Positions 50,165 to 59,184 of a DNA stretch of 64,000 bases are shown here, piece by piece. The stretch spans positions 1-64,000 of the forward strand of contig JANBRJ010000053.1 in assembly GCA_027577595.1 (NCBI GenBank). Direction: 5' to 3'. Under the pieces are notes generated by a model. That model was given only the letters and a program-made list of their open reading frames with translations, ran no database searches and was not told the DNA's origin. Position 1 is the first letter of the stretch. Each line of letters begins with the position of its first letter. The stretch comes from Coemansia sp. RSA 487. Taxonomy: Eukaryota; Kickxellomycota; Kickxellomycetes; Kickxellales; Kickxellaceae. A program made the translations under genes and the position numbers.

Positions 50165-51847
50165 ATGGGATTAGGTGACGAGCTGAGCAAGTACATACCA
50201 AAGGATTTTGGAAAGAAGAAGAAAAAGAAGCAGACAGATACAGCAACAGATGCAGCAGCTGGAGCGCCAACAAAAAAGCATGTAGAGGAGAAAAACAATG
50301 ATGTGGTACGGAAACCGGAGCCTGAAAAGAGCACGTTACCCGCAGCTACTGCTACATCTAGGGGTGACAGCGCTGAGGATGAAAACGAGTTCCCAGTCAA
50401 GCAGCACATTGTTCTGCGTGGACACAAGAAAGCAGTGTCCACACTGGCGTGGGACAACACAGGCGATCTGCTGGTGAGCGGCGAACATGGACCACGGCTG
50501 CAGTTCTGGAACTTTGGCGGTATGAGCGGAAGCTATGAATCGTTCCGCACAGTGGAACCGTACGAGGGGCAACAGATCCATGCAGCCAAATTCAACCGCA
50601 CGGGTGACCTCCTTCTGTGTGCCACCGGGGATCCACGCGCAAAGCTCCTGGCACGCGATGGCCGCACGGTGCGCGAGTTCAAGCGCGGTGACATGTATGT
50701 GATCGATATGCGGCGCACCAAGGGCCACGTGGCGGCCTTGACCTCTGTGGACTGGAGCCCCGTCCATAGCGACGTGTTCATTACAGCAAGCGCCGATGCA
50801 ACGGTCCGCGTATGGAACTGCGAGCGGCCCATGTGCCAGGACCACATCATTGTTGCCAAAACCAAGACCCGCGGGATGCGCGTGGCGGTGACAGCGTGCG
50901 CGTACTCAGGTGATGGTTCAATGATCGCGTCGGCGCAGCAGGACGGCGCAATATCGGTGTGGGCCGCAAAGGGGCCGTTTCTGCGCCCGAGCAGCCATAT
51001 GGACGATGCGCATGCACAGGGCACAGAGACGTCATGCGTTGCGTTTGCGCCCAACGGGCGACACTTGGCATCCCGGGGTGGCGACGATACCGTCAAGTTG
51101 TGGGACATTCGCAGCCTCAGAACTCCGCTGGCCACGGCGCATGCACTTCCGTCGGCGGGCCGCGAAGCCAATCTGATCTTCAGCCCCACAGGGCGCCACA
51201 TCCTCACTGGCGTTGCGCACGATGCTAGCCAGTCGCCAGCGTCACCAAACGGCATGGTTGCAGCACTAGACAGTGGCGACCTCACGGTGTCCCGCCACAT
51301 CGGCGTTCCGCTCAGCGGCAACGTAATGGGTGTGCAGTGGCACCAGCAGATCGACCAGCTTGCCGTAGCCTCGACCAGCGGCGACATTGCGGTGCTGTAC
51401 AGCCCCGAGACAAGCGTCCGTGGAGCAACATTGTGTGCCGGCAAATCGCGACGCCCCACATCCGTCTTGCCCGCAGCGGAACCAGTGGGTCCGATCATCA
51501 CACCACATGCACTGCCGCTGTTCCGCGAAGACAACATGCCGATCTCTTCGAAGCGGCGCAGAGAAAAGGCGCGCGACGATCCGGTGTTGTCCAAGAAACC
51601 ACGCATGCCCCTGCATGGCCATGGAAGGGGTGGTGCTATCGGCGTCAACGAGACGCAGCACATCATGAAGTCCATCATCAAAGACACTATGCGCGACGAG
51701 GATCCACGCGAAGCGCTGCTCAAGTTTGCTGAGGCCGCAGAGTCTGACCCCAAGTTCATCGCCCCTGCATACAAGAAATCTCAGGATAAGCCAGTGTTTG
51801 ACTACGACTCTACCGACGATCCGCCATCCATGAGACGCAGAAAATAG
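50165..51847 (+). CDS. WDR70-like WD40 protein
   Basis: 560 residues from the ATG at 50165. Lys-rich N-terminus, then WD40 blades with WDR70-specific blocks: 'HIVLRGHKKAVSTLAWDNTGDLLVSGEHG', 'QFWNFGGMSGSYESFRTVEP', 'IHAAKFNRTGDLLLCATGDPRAKLLARDG' and 'KGDMYVIDMRRTKGHVAALTSVDWSP'. The C-terminal tail 'DPREALLKFAEAAESDPKFIAPAYKKSQDKPVFD' also matches the WDR70 family end. Family role: nuclear; human and fission yeast WDR70 work with CUL4-DDB1 in H2B monoubiquitination and DNA-end resection, and human WDR70 also copurifies with spliceosomes. The frame is intact. The start is the first ATG after an upstream TTG-initiated extension that I do not accept for a eukaryote. Confidence 0.85.
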   Translation: MGLGDELSKYIPKDFGKKKKKKQTDTATDAAAGAPTKKHVEEKNNDVVRKPEPEKSTLPAATATSRGDSAEDENEFPVKQHIVLRGHKKAVSTLAWDNTGDLLVSGEHGPRLQFWNFGGMSGSYESFRTVEPYEGQQIHAAKFNRTGDLLLCATGDPRAKLLARDGRTVREFKRGDMYVIDMRRTKGHVAALTSVDWSPVHSDVFITASADATVRVWNCERPMCQDHIIVAKTKTRGMRVAVTACAYSGDGSMIASAQQDGAISVWAAKGPFLRPSSHMDDAHAQGTETSCVAFAPNGRHLASRGGDDTVKLWDIRSLRTPLATAHALPSAGREANLIFSPTGRHILTGVAHDASQSPASPNGMVAALDSGDLTVSRHIGVPLSGNVMGVQWHQQIDQLAVASTSGDIAVLYSPETSVRGATLCAGKSRRPTSVLPAAEPVGPIITPHALPLFREDNMPISSKRRREKARDDPVLSKKPRMPLHGHGRGGAIGVNETQHIMKSIIKDTMRDEDPREALLKFAEAAESDPKFIAPAYKKSQDKPVFDYDSTDDPPSMRRRK

Positions 51848-52043
51848 ACATTCTTTTTTTTTGGGAGGGAGGTCCGTTATGTATTTGCAAAATCGAAATA
51901 TGTTGCAACGGGACAGGGGATAGTCATGCTATGGTTACAAGAATATTCTGTAAGTGGAACTAAAGTTCCTCTCCTTTTCTTTAAACAAAGCATGGCTTTT
52001 ATAGCCTCAGACACTGCAAAGAAATGCTTACAATAATTGGGAC
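51848..52043. other. Intergenic, WDR70 3' region
   Basis: Short AT-rich spacer. Its last ~110 bases form copy A of a diverged repeat also found near 58.5 kb. Confidence 0.35.
51936..52038 (+). repeat. Diverged dispersed repeat, copy A
   Basis: This stretch aligns by eye with 58521-58621 in the same orientation. Both begin AGAATATTC, share 'ACTAAAGTT'/'CTTAAAGTT', the block 'ATGGCTTTTATAGCC', and end near 'AATAATTGG'/'ATTATAATTGG'. Overall similarity looks like roughly 70%. It abuts the 3' end of the FunK1-like fragment. Confidence 0.55.
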
Positions 52044-52822
52044 TCAACTCAGACATCGAGTTGTTATCACAGATTGCAAGGATCTTGAGGATCTCTGGAC
52101 ATTGCATGATTTACATTTTCTCCAATAAATTTTGCTGCTCTCCAACCAACTCCTGCACGCATCTAACAGACGTTCCAGATTCAACGACGCATTCCATATG
52201 TTTTCAAATTTGCTTGCCTTGCTCCGCCCAGTACAATTGCCATACTTTTCCCACAAGCAGTGAGAAAGAACAACGAACAACGACTCCAAATCTTCCAAGA
52301 GTGTGCGGTTGCCAACACTGGCTAAAATGCGAACGCCCATATAAGGCGCCGTCCCGACCACGATCGATGTCGATACCTTTCTCGATCTGGCATGTGTTAC
52401 GATCAATCCTCTGCCCCAGTCGATGAAATACGGTTTGGAATCCTTCACAAGCAAGTTGCACGGCTGAACTGTCCCTGTGCAACAAATGGCCTTTCGAATC
52501 GCCTGCAACCGCAACCAAAAGAGTGCGAAGATAACCAGCAAATATGTCGACGGCCTTATAAGCATTTCCAGGGCCGAGATCCTTGAAGAACTGGCTTAAA
52601 TCTATCCCTGAATGCTCCATGCGAATTATCTCCTCGCTATAAATACCATTATAGGGACCGCTGACCAAAGCAAAACCAAGGAGCTGCGGGATGCGTGGTA
52701 CACCAATCTCTAAAGCCCTTTCATGTACACGAACTTCCATAAGGCTGTCATAGTACCAATGCAGCTTCAGTATACATTCTTGACTTTGACTTTTGCCACC
52801 ATCACTAACCCTAACATTATAA
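52044..52822 (-). pseudogene. FunK1-type protein kinase fragment, frameshifted
   Basis: Minus strand. The upper part (about 52822-52460) reads 'RVSDGGKSQSQECILKLHW', then 'RALEIGVPRIPQLLGFAL' and 'AVDIFAGYLRTLLVAVAG', and reaches the catalytic loop 'GHLLHRDSS'. The lower part, shifted by one base near 52465, continues 'NLLVKDSKPYFIDWGRGL', 'VGTAPYMGVRIL', 'EDLESLFVVLSHCLWEKYG'. Together these are the HRD, N and D(W)G landmarks and C-lobe of the FunK1 family, fungal kinase-like proteins. The N-lobe start is missing: a stop precedes the 'RVSDGG' segment. One frameshift and N-terminal truncation suggest a pseudogene. FunK1 genes are commonly expanded and variable. Confidence 0.6.
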
Positions 52823-53477
52823 AGTCAAGAACACGAGCCAACTATAGCACGGCGTCGGTGACGGCGATTTTCCTTATTCCTGTGTGGCATAATGAATAGA
52901 AACGAGACAATGAAAAGCTTAACTTTAAATACAAATAACTACTTTTAAAAACTCAAATAGAAAAGAAATAAAGGAAGAAAAGCAGAAAGTGTGTATTGCC
53001 AAGTAATTTTACTTTTACTTTCCTATATACAGCGAATAGCTATTGATTGACTTTGTTTACATTTGTGGTAGTTGACTGTTTAGCATATTGGGAAGGTGAG
53101 CTGGTCTGCGCAATGGCTTATAAATTAAATAGCAAAAATGATAAACTAATTAGTTTTTCTAATTTAGTGCCCTGCAATATGACATAAAAGTTAATATATC
53201 TGGTGGATATGGAGCATAACAAACAATCCTTCGCCACTTGGATCAAATGTGTAATTTGCAGGTGACTTTTGTTCCAATGTTGCTTGGCAGTAAAGATATT
53301 GTTGGGGGAGGGGTTATCAGCGTGCATCGTAGCTAGGGCGTTAAAACATTGGTTCAAACTCTTTTTTGTGGTAGCAAAATATGCTGGGTTATATTTGTAA
53401 GATATAAAACTGAAATTGAAAAGGAATAGAAAAGTGAAAAATAAAGATGACTAGAACATTGAATAACGAAAGTATGC
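52823..53477. other. Intergenic, no recognised gene
   Basis: About 650 AT-rich bases between the kinase fragment and NOP56. A short minus-strand open frame at 53118-53357 could be a further gene relic, but I could not match it to any family. Confidence 0.35.
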
Positions 53478-54974
53478 TTACTTCTTCTTCTTGTCCTTCT
53501 TTTCTTTCTTCTCTTTTTTGTCTTTTTTGTCTTTCTTCTCGCTCTTGTCGCTCTTCTCGCTCTTGTCCTTCTTTGACTTTTTCTTGTCCTTCTTGGCAGA
53601 GCCAGGAGCGCCGTCATCATCGCCAGATGCCCGCTTCTTCGAGGGTGTCGGCGGCTCGACATCCATATCATCGTCGTCAATATCGGCACTGGCAAGCGCC
53701 TTTAGCACCTTCTCCATGGTTTCGCTGTTCTTGGATGGCTGGGCACCGGTCTCGTAAAAGTTCAAGCGGTCCTCAACCTGCAGCCGAAGGGCATCGCCAA
53801 ACTTGGCAGTTGGGGTATCGGTGAAACAATCGATGCGCGACGCAATAGATGCCTTGTTGGCCAGGAAGCGGGAGATGCGGCCCTTATTCTTGGTGCCAGC
53901 ACGGCCGATGAACGACGAGTTGTAGATGAGGCCGTACTTGGGAGTCTTTCCGCGCGTCTTGAGGGCACGGAAGAGCGCCTTCTCGGCACCGAGGATCTGC
54001 ACGGTCGACGCCGGGTACTTGCTAAGGTTTGTAAGCGAGCCAGCGTGCGCGATAAGTCGGGCACCAACCATGTCGCCGATCAGGGCGGCCAGGTTCGGCG
54101 CAACAACGCTCATCTTGCTCAGCAGATAGTCGTGCAGAGATTTGCGGTACTCAGTCAGCGAGATAACACGCATGGCAAAGCTCTCAATGTTCAGCAGATC
54201 GATCTCCGAAATGTCCGTTCCCATCGAGGCACGCGCCGCATCGACGATTTGCCTTGACACGGCATCGTCCTCGGTAATCTCGGTCAGCATATCGATGCTG
54301 TCGTCGCCCAGTGTGCCCTTGTTCTTGATCGCCTTTGCAAGGCGCGCGTACTTGTAGTGGTCAGTAACGATCTTGGCCATCTCGGGGAAATGCCATCCGT
54401 ACCACTCGCGGACACGCATCGAGAACACATTCAGGTCCTTGTCAAGCTGGTCAAGCAGCGAGATAGCCTGGATGATCATGTTGTCCGACCGGTTGACGTT
54501 GAACTTGACCTTGGCGCGCGAGTACGCGTGGCCAAGACCCAGTTGCGCCTTTGCAAGATCGCCGGTCTTGAGCTGCGAAATCATCTTTTCTGCGTGGAGG
54601 CGGATGCCGCGGATCAGCTCCTGTGCAAGCTCCTCGGTCGAGCATTGCACGCCGGTCGCAGCCTTGATCGAGCCTGCCAGATTACGGTCGCTCACGCCAA
54701 GAATGTCCTTGCCACCCTTGGGCAAGTTGAGCTCAAGGAACGCCTTGAGCCCCTCGTTGCACTCGCCCTCGGATATGTCGTTAATGCTCTCCAGCGCATC
54801 TGCTGCGTTCTTGAACGGCGCAAACGATTTGGCCTTCACGTACTTGCCAAGCTTTGCAAGGTCGGTAATGGTTGACTGCACCTCGGCAAGCTTGGCTCCG
54901 ATCTTTTCGGCCTGGACAACCTCAAACAGCCCATACCCAGAGGCTGACTCGTATAGAACGTAAGTAAGACTCAT
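53478..54974 (-). CDS. NOP56: Nucleolar protein NOP56 (box C/D snoRNP core)
   Basis: 498 residues, single exon. The N-terminal 'YVLYESASGYGLFEV' and 'SFAPFKNAADALESINDISEG' are NOP56-type. The central Nop domain has 'AQLGLGHAYSRAKVKFNVNRSDNMIIQAI', 'FSMRVREWYGWHFPEMAKI', 'VAPNLAALIGDMVGARLIAHAGSLTNLSK', 'STVQILGAEKALFRALKTRG' and 'KYGLIYNSSFI' (NOP56 normally has YGLIYH/N). The C-terminus is the typical KKD/KKE-rich nucleolar tail, about 65 residues. Role: core of box C/D snoRNPs with NOP58, fibrillarin and SNU13, guiding rRNA 2'-O-methylation and pre-rRNA processing. It is intact and GC3-rich, consistent with high expression. No intronic snoRNA is present because there is no intron. Confidence 0.96.
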   Translation of the reverse strand: MSLTYVLYESASGYGLFEVVQAEKIGAKLAEVQSTITDLAKLGKYVKAKSFAPFKNAADALESINDISEGECNEGLKAFLELNLPKGGKDILGVSDRNLAGSIKAATGVQCSTEELAQELIRGIRLHAEKMISQLKTGDLAKAQLGLGHAYSRAKVKFNVNRSDNMIIQAISLLDQLDKDLNVFSMRVREWYGWHFPEMAKIVTDHYKYARLAKAIKNKGTLGDDSIDMLTEITEDDAVSRQIVDAARASMGTDISEIDLLNIESFAMRVISLTEYRKSLHDYLLSKMSVVAPNLAALIGDMVGARLIAHAGSLTNLSKYPASTVQILGAEKALFRALKTRGKTPKYGLIYNSSFIGRAGTKNKGRISRFLANKASIASRIDCFTDTPTAKFGDALRLQVEDRLNFYETGAQPSKNSETMEKVLKALASADIDDDDMDVEPPTPSKKRASGDDDGAPGSAKKDKKKSKKDKSEKSDKSEKKDKKDKKEKKEKKDKKKK

Positions 54975-55373
54975 TTCTATCTACTCCTCTTTTTTGTTAA
55001 TTCCACTTGTTGCGTATAAAAGAGAAAGTTTGAAAGATACGTTGTGTTGTATAGTATAAAAACAGAACAAGCGCTTAGAGTTAACAAAGAACGAAAGAAA
55101 ATAAAAGAAAAGAGCTGTAAAAAAAGTCCTTGTATATTTCTCTCATGCTTGATTCAAAAAAAAAAAAATAAAGCACTGAATATTTTTAACCAGTCCACTG
55201 CTTAAAGTTGAGATTTTGCCTTGAGCTAGAAAATTTTTTCAATGTTGCTTGATTGTCTGATCTAATCACAGTCGTAGAATATCAATGAAATGCATTGATC
55301 GATTACCACATGCTCGCACGTGACTGCTATTTGCATTAACAAGCTGTAAAAACTAGCTTCACGATAGAATGTA
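54975..55373. other. Intergenic, NOP56 promoter and DHFR 3' end
   Basis: About 400 AT-rich bases between two minus-strand genes, with a poly-A run near 55158-55169. Nothing else recognised. Confidence 0.4.
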
Positions 55374-56081
55374 CTAATCACTGGGTGTTTCCTTCTCATA
55401 CAAGAAGAACTCGTACTCGAGCCCTCCCTCGACCTGCATTCCGCTGGGCACCTCGAACGAGACAACCTCTTCAAGACGGCTGTGTGGCTGTAACTTGAAC
55501 TTGCTGGTGTCGAGCGGCGGGAAGAACGCATCACATGCATTGCATTTGTCATCATCGTGGAGCTGCACGTAGGTAATAAGAACCTGTATGTGACAGTCAT
55601 CCATTTTGAGCACCTCGTCGTAGATGCCTCCACCACCTGTGATGAACACACGGTCGATGTGTGCCGGCTGTTTTGCAACAGCAGAGCCGGAGGCGTTCAT
55701 ATCCTCAATAAACTTGAGAGCCGCTTCAATAGACGGCTGTGTGACTGTAAATTTCGGCTCCTCTTCACTCAGGAGATGCGGGTCGCTGGTAACCACAATG
55801 TTGTAGCGGTCTTTGAGTGGCTGGAACCGTTTCGGGAGAGCCTCCCACGTCTTTCTGCCTAGGATGCATGCGTTCATAACGGGTACATCGGAGGTTGGCG
55901 CAAGCTTCTCATCATCACCTTTGCTTGTCTCCCTAAGCGATGCTCCGGTTACGGTTTTCGTAACTTTGTTAAAATACGCAAGGTCCTTGGGTAGACGCCA
56001 GGGGTTATCCTTCCCTATGGCTATGCCATGGTTTTTTACTGCTGCGGCAACAATAATGGTCAGCGTTTTTGTAACAGACAT
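55374..56081 (-). CDS. DFR1: Dihydrofolate reductase
   Basis: 235 residues from the ATG at 56081 (MSVTKTLTIIVAAAVKNHGIAIG). An upstream in-frame extension runs through a GATAAA microsatellite and is unlikely to be coding. Family blocks: 'IVAAAVKNHGIAIGKDNPWRLPKDLAYF', 'ACILGRKTWEALPKRFQPLKDRYNIVVTSD' and 'DRVFITGGGGIYDEVLK', which hold the NADPH- and folate-binding residues. A fungal-type insert (TKTVTGASLRETSKGDDEK) lies after the first helix. Reaction: NADPH-dependent reduction of dihydrofolate to tetrahydrofolate for thymidylate and purine synthesis. It is a standalone enzyme, not fused to thymidylate synthase. Confidence 0.95.
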   Translation of the reverse strand: MSVTKTLTIIVAAAVKNHGIAIGKDNPWRLPKDLAYFNKVTKTVTGASLRETSKGDDEKLAPTSDVPVMNACILGRKTWEALPKRFQPLKDRYNIVVTSDPHLLSEEEPKFTVTQPSIEAALKFIEDMNASGSAVAKQPAHIDRVFITGGGGIYDEVLKMDDCHIQVLITYVQLHDDDKCNACDAFFPPLDTSKFKLQPHSRLEEVVSFEVPSGMQVEGGLEYEFFLYEKETPSD

Positions 56082-56390
56082 ATGAGTGGATGGAAATGCT
56101 ACTTCAAGTGAAATGCAATGCTTTAAAGAAATAAAAAAGATAAAGATAAAGATAAAGATAAAGTGAAAGCGGGAAAAGGAAGAAACGAAAGCAGTCAAGG
56201 TTATATTTGCAACGTTTAAAATAGCCAGACACATTTGATCAATTTGGTATAATCACTCGTCGATCACCTACCTTGTCTTGTGCTTTCTGTTTACATGAAA
56301 AAGCCACTGGTATGTGCTGACGAGCTGTTATATTTTTCTTTGGTACTTTTCGCATTTTTCTCTAAATTTATTTGTCCTTCATATTTCACA
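56082..56390. repeat. Divergent promoter with (GATAAA)n repeat
   Basis: About 310 bases between DHFR (-) and the F-box-like gene (+). A tandem (GATAAA)4-5 repeat lies at about 56137-56163. It also makes several GATA sites, which may or may not be functional. Confidence 0.6.
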
Positions 56391-58088
56391 ATGCCTGTTC
56401 TGTCGCCATTTCAAACGCTACCTCTGCATATTGCTGAGAATATCTCTCGGTTCCATATCTGCGACATTCGTCATCCTTTTTCATGTTATAGTAAACGCAA
56501 AGATGAGAGAGAGGCGGCGGCTTGGGAAGTGCTATATGATGTTAGCCACCAGTGGAGGTCACTTGCTCTTGATTACTTGTGTGGATCACTATATCGGAGC
56601 TTAGTGGGAGTTCGGTTTATGCACATGCTCGGAGAGATCAACTTTACAAAAAGCAACTATCACCCAGGCGATAAGAATCTCCACCATGTTCGAAAAGTCA
56701 GGATACACCTTAGCGGCTCACTGAACTTTCTAAACGCACTACAGGTGCATGAATTCGATCGTATTTGGCCTGAAGATTTTGTGCTTCCTTCGGCAACTTT
56801 TGTTGCTATTAATTTACAAGCCACAATACCAAACAATGCCGGATACAGAACCGCCTTCAGTAGCGCATTCTCCCAGGTTGTAGATCGTATAAAGGTGACA
56901 ATGCCCAAGCTACGACGTGTAAAGGTCTGTTTTGGAAACGACACCTTTTTTATGGAAATGAGCGCTCAATCGTTTGTTTCGAAGGCATCAAGCATGGATA
57001 CACTTTTGTTAGAGTGTCTTATAAGAAGGGGTTGGTGGGGGCGTCAGATGACAACAGATTGTATAAGTACTGACATCTCGCCTTCACAAGACACACCAGA
57101 ACTCACTACTTTGCGGTGCGACTGCTCGGATGACATATGCTCCTATCATTACATTGTCAAGAGCTGTGCCTCCACCTTGGAAGAGCTGTATATCGATAAA
57201 CTCCAGTGTCACCTTGCATGGCCCTTTTTTATTCATGAGGATGGTCGGCCCGTAATATTCCCTAGGCTCAAAAGACTGGATATTGAAGCATTTGAATCTG
57301 AAGAGTATAAAAGGATAAGGACCGACAAGTCTGTGATTCCGTTCCCAGCACTAAGGTATATCGTATTGAATTTGGGATACATATTTGCGGACGACACAAT
57401 ATTCAGAGGAAATAGAGACACGTTGAACTATTTATTTATCGACATTGATTACGAATCTTTGGAGATACTGCAGCAGTGCCAAATGTTTTCGGATGGCAAA
57501 TACCCACATCTCCGCTACGTAAGAGTAGCTCGCAACCACATTCCCCGCAGGAAATTGAGCGAAGAAGCCTTTCTAAAATTTCCATTAGGTATTCTCTCAT
57601 CGGAAACATATTGGATATCAATCCCCAGTGAAGTTCCTAAAAATTCACTTGTCAGTATCATTCCTACAAGCCCCTACGCAGAGAACATCCAAAATCTTAG
57701 TCTTCGAAAAACCAAGCTGAATCTGCTGGAGATGTTCAGTGTCATCAAGCTCTTGCCAAATATGAGGGAGTTCAGGTGTCGCTTTGGAGAAATTGGTTTG
57801 GAACCAGACAAAGGACAAACCAAAACGTTGCCAGATTACCTATATCCCACCCACTATCCACTTAGTCGCAATCTCAAATGCTGGGGTGCTTGGTGTTCAG
57901 ATGATATGCTACAAGACAAGATGGCTGCCGCATCGATAACCCTTGCTGTCCTGTGTCCCAAGTTTTCTTTTACAGCTGTGCTAGAAAGGGGCTTATCAAA
58001 ATACCATGACGAGCTTAGAAATGCTCTTTCAAGTGGACTGTATGATAAACATGCAGAAAAGATACTGCGACTTTTCTATTATGGTTAA
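56391..58088 (+). CDS. F-box-like, LRR-like protein of a lineage-expanded family
   Basis: 565 residues from the ATG at 56391 (MPVLSPFQTLPLHIAENISRF). The start is chosen because the conserved N-terminal motif begins here; two upstream codons in frame are less likely. The opening 'LPLHIAENI' followed by 'WEVLYDVSHQWRSLALDYLC' has the shape of a diverged F-box (LPxxI...W..L..V...WR..A). The rest has irregular leucine-rich spacing ('LTTLRCDCSD', 'LEELYIDKLQC', 'FPRLKRLDIEAF', 'FPALRYIVLNLGY', 'YPHLRYVRVARNH', 'NLSLRKTKLNLLEMFSVIKLLPNMREF'), as in LRR receptors of SCF ubiquitin ligases. Substrate and SKP1 binding are unproven. I know of similar large families in Kickxellomycotina, but that recollection is not checked. 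Confidence 0.6.
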   Translation: MPVLSPFQTLPLHIAENISRFHICDIRHPFSCYSKRKDEREAAAWEVLYDVSHQWRSLALDYLCGSLYRSLVGVRFMHMLGEINFTKSNYHPGDKNLHHVRKVRIHLSGSLNFLNALQVHEFDRIWPEDFVLPSATFVAINLQATIPNNAGYRTAFSSAFSQVVDRIKVTMPKLRRVKVCFGNDTFFMEMSAQSFVSKASSMDTLLLECLIRRGWWGRQMTTDCISTDISPSQDTPELTTLRCDCSDDICSYHYIVKSCASTLEELYIDKLQCHLAWPFFIHEDGRPVIFPRLKRLDIEAFESEEYKRIRTDKSVIPFPALRYIVLNLGYIFADDTIFRGNRDTLNYLFIDIDYESLEILQQCQMFSDGKYPHLRYVRVARNHIPRRKLSEEAFLKFPLGILSSETYWISIPSEVPKNSLVSIIPTSPYAENIQNLSLRKTKLNLLEMFSVIKLLPNMREFRCRFGEIGLEPDKGQTKTLPDYLYPTHYPLSRNLKCWGAWCSDDMLQDKMAAASITLAVLCPKFSFTAVLERGLSKYHDELRNALSSGLYDKHAEKILRLFYYG

Positions 58089-58210
58089 ATTGCCTAGATT
58101 TAGCTTACCAGTTACTCAAACAGAAATCTTATCTTGGGAACCATTTTTTCGTTGACTTTTATAATTTAAGCGGAATTATTGAAGACAAAATTAGGATTAT
58201 AAATTGATAC

Positions 58211-58441
58211 CTAAGACTGAATCAACAGAAAAATCATTACATAGCAAGCAGGCGCTTGGCTTAATGCGAATTTTGCAAACAAAGATGCAGCTCCATTCAC
58301 ATGTGGCATGCTAATTGTGTCGAATAAGAAGGATGTATACGCGTCAAGTGGCGAAAAGTTTGCGGCGGCGATAACACATTTTGCGTTCAAAGAAAAGTTG
58401 TTTGTGTCGGCTGGCATAGCATATACGTCAATGCACAACAG
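58211..58441 (-). pseudogene. Subtilisin-like (S8) protease C-terminal relic
   Basis: Minus strand. The frame reads 'CIDVYAMPADTNNFS', similar to the 'CVDVFAPGxxI' block of proteinase K-type subtilases, followed at a shorter spacing by 'AYTSFLFDTISMPHVNGAASLFAKFAL', which matches the catalytic serine block 'GTSMATPHVAGAAALFA' with the Ser kept and neighbours altered. The catalytic Asp and His regions are absent, so only the last fragment of a protease gene remains. It lies next to the palindrome and repeat copy B in a gene-poor stretch. Confidence 0.5.
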
Positions 58442-58520
58442 AAAAACTCACAAAAGAAAACACAAATGATTGGTACCATTGTCAAAAAGCAGTCGCAGAT
58501 GTTTATCTCCTCGTATCACA

Positions 58521-58621
58521 AGAATATTCAAGAGGGACTTAAAGTTACTCTTCGTTTATTTAGTAAAAACAATGGCTTTTATAGCCACTAAAATATAGCC
58601 AAGAAAAGCATTATAATTGGT
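58521..58621 (+). repeat. Diverged dispersed repeat, copy B
   Basis: Partner of 51936-52038, same orientation, with 'AGAATATTC', 'TTAAAGTTACTCTTCGTTTA', the shared 'ATGGCTTTTATAGCC' and a closing 'ATTATAATTGG'. It lies immediately 5' of the palindrome. Confidence 0.55.
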
Positions 58622-58645
58622 AAGTATACAATATGTGCTTCTCAA

Positions 58646-58681
58646 CAATATGATTGACTCCATATGGAGTCAATCATATTG
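58646..58681. repeat. Perfect 36-bp palindrome
   Basis: The arm CAATATGATTGACTCCAT is followed directly by its exact reverse complement, centred on CATATG, with no spacer and no mismatch. It could extrude as a cruciform or, if transcribed, fold as a hairpin. Confidence 0.95.
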
Positions 58682-59184
58682 CGACTTAGCTCACAGGTTA
58701 CCAAGCTGAATCGTTATCACAAAAAGCATTTTAACACTGTCCTTTTTTGTTAGGAGGAGCTGGCACTTTTCTAGTAATAATGTCTACATCCGACGCAACA
58801 AACCAGATCTCAGATGAAGATGGTTGGCATCACAACTAACCATCCCAAACGTTACAGATATCAAAAATAGTAACTGCAATATAATTGAAGATTTAAACCC
58901 CAGTGTGTCGAATTTTCTGTCTATGTATAGTTTATACCAGACTTTTCAGATTCAAAATACGCTTGTATATGTTTATATATGGTATTTTTACAAAATGGAA
59001 AGCCAAATTTAAAACTAAAGGAAATAAAACTTACTATATCACTATCGAAGCTTTGGCTTTCCCTTTGTCTACGGTTTATATAGGGCCTTGTTTTCCTCTT
59101 CCTTTACTTGAAGGAAATACTGCCTTACTTTTGCATATCCTTGTCAGTATTATTTGCTAACCTCGAATTTTTTAGGTTTAAAAA

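Larger units (their letters stand above)
58442..59184. other. Gene-poor spacer with repeat and palindrome
   Basis: About 740 AT-rich bases. They hold repeat copy B (58521-58621) and a perfect palindrome (58646-58681). No intact coding frame is recognised. Confidence 0.4.

Noticed and set aside
50533-51774. 413-codon minus-strand open frame opposite WDR70
   Set aside because: Overlaps a well-supported WD40 gene and shows no domain; GC-rich shadow.
52800-52820. CTAACCCTAAC, telomere-like
   Set aside because: Fewer than two units, inside the kinase fragment; chance match.
53118-53357. 79-codon minus-strand frame upstream of NOP56
   Set aside because: Looks as if it might derive from an old gene, but I could not match it to any family.
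56082-56234. N-terminal extension of DHFR with 'FIFIFIF'
   Set aside because: It is the translation of the GATAAA microsatellite; the conserved protein starts at the ATG at 56081.
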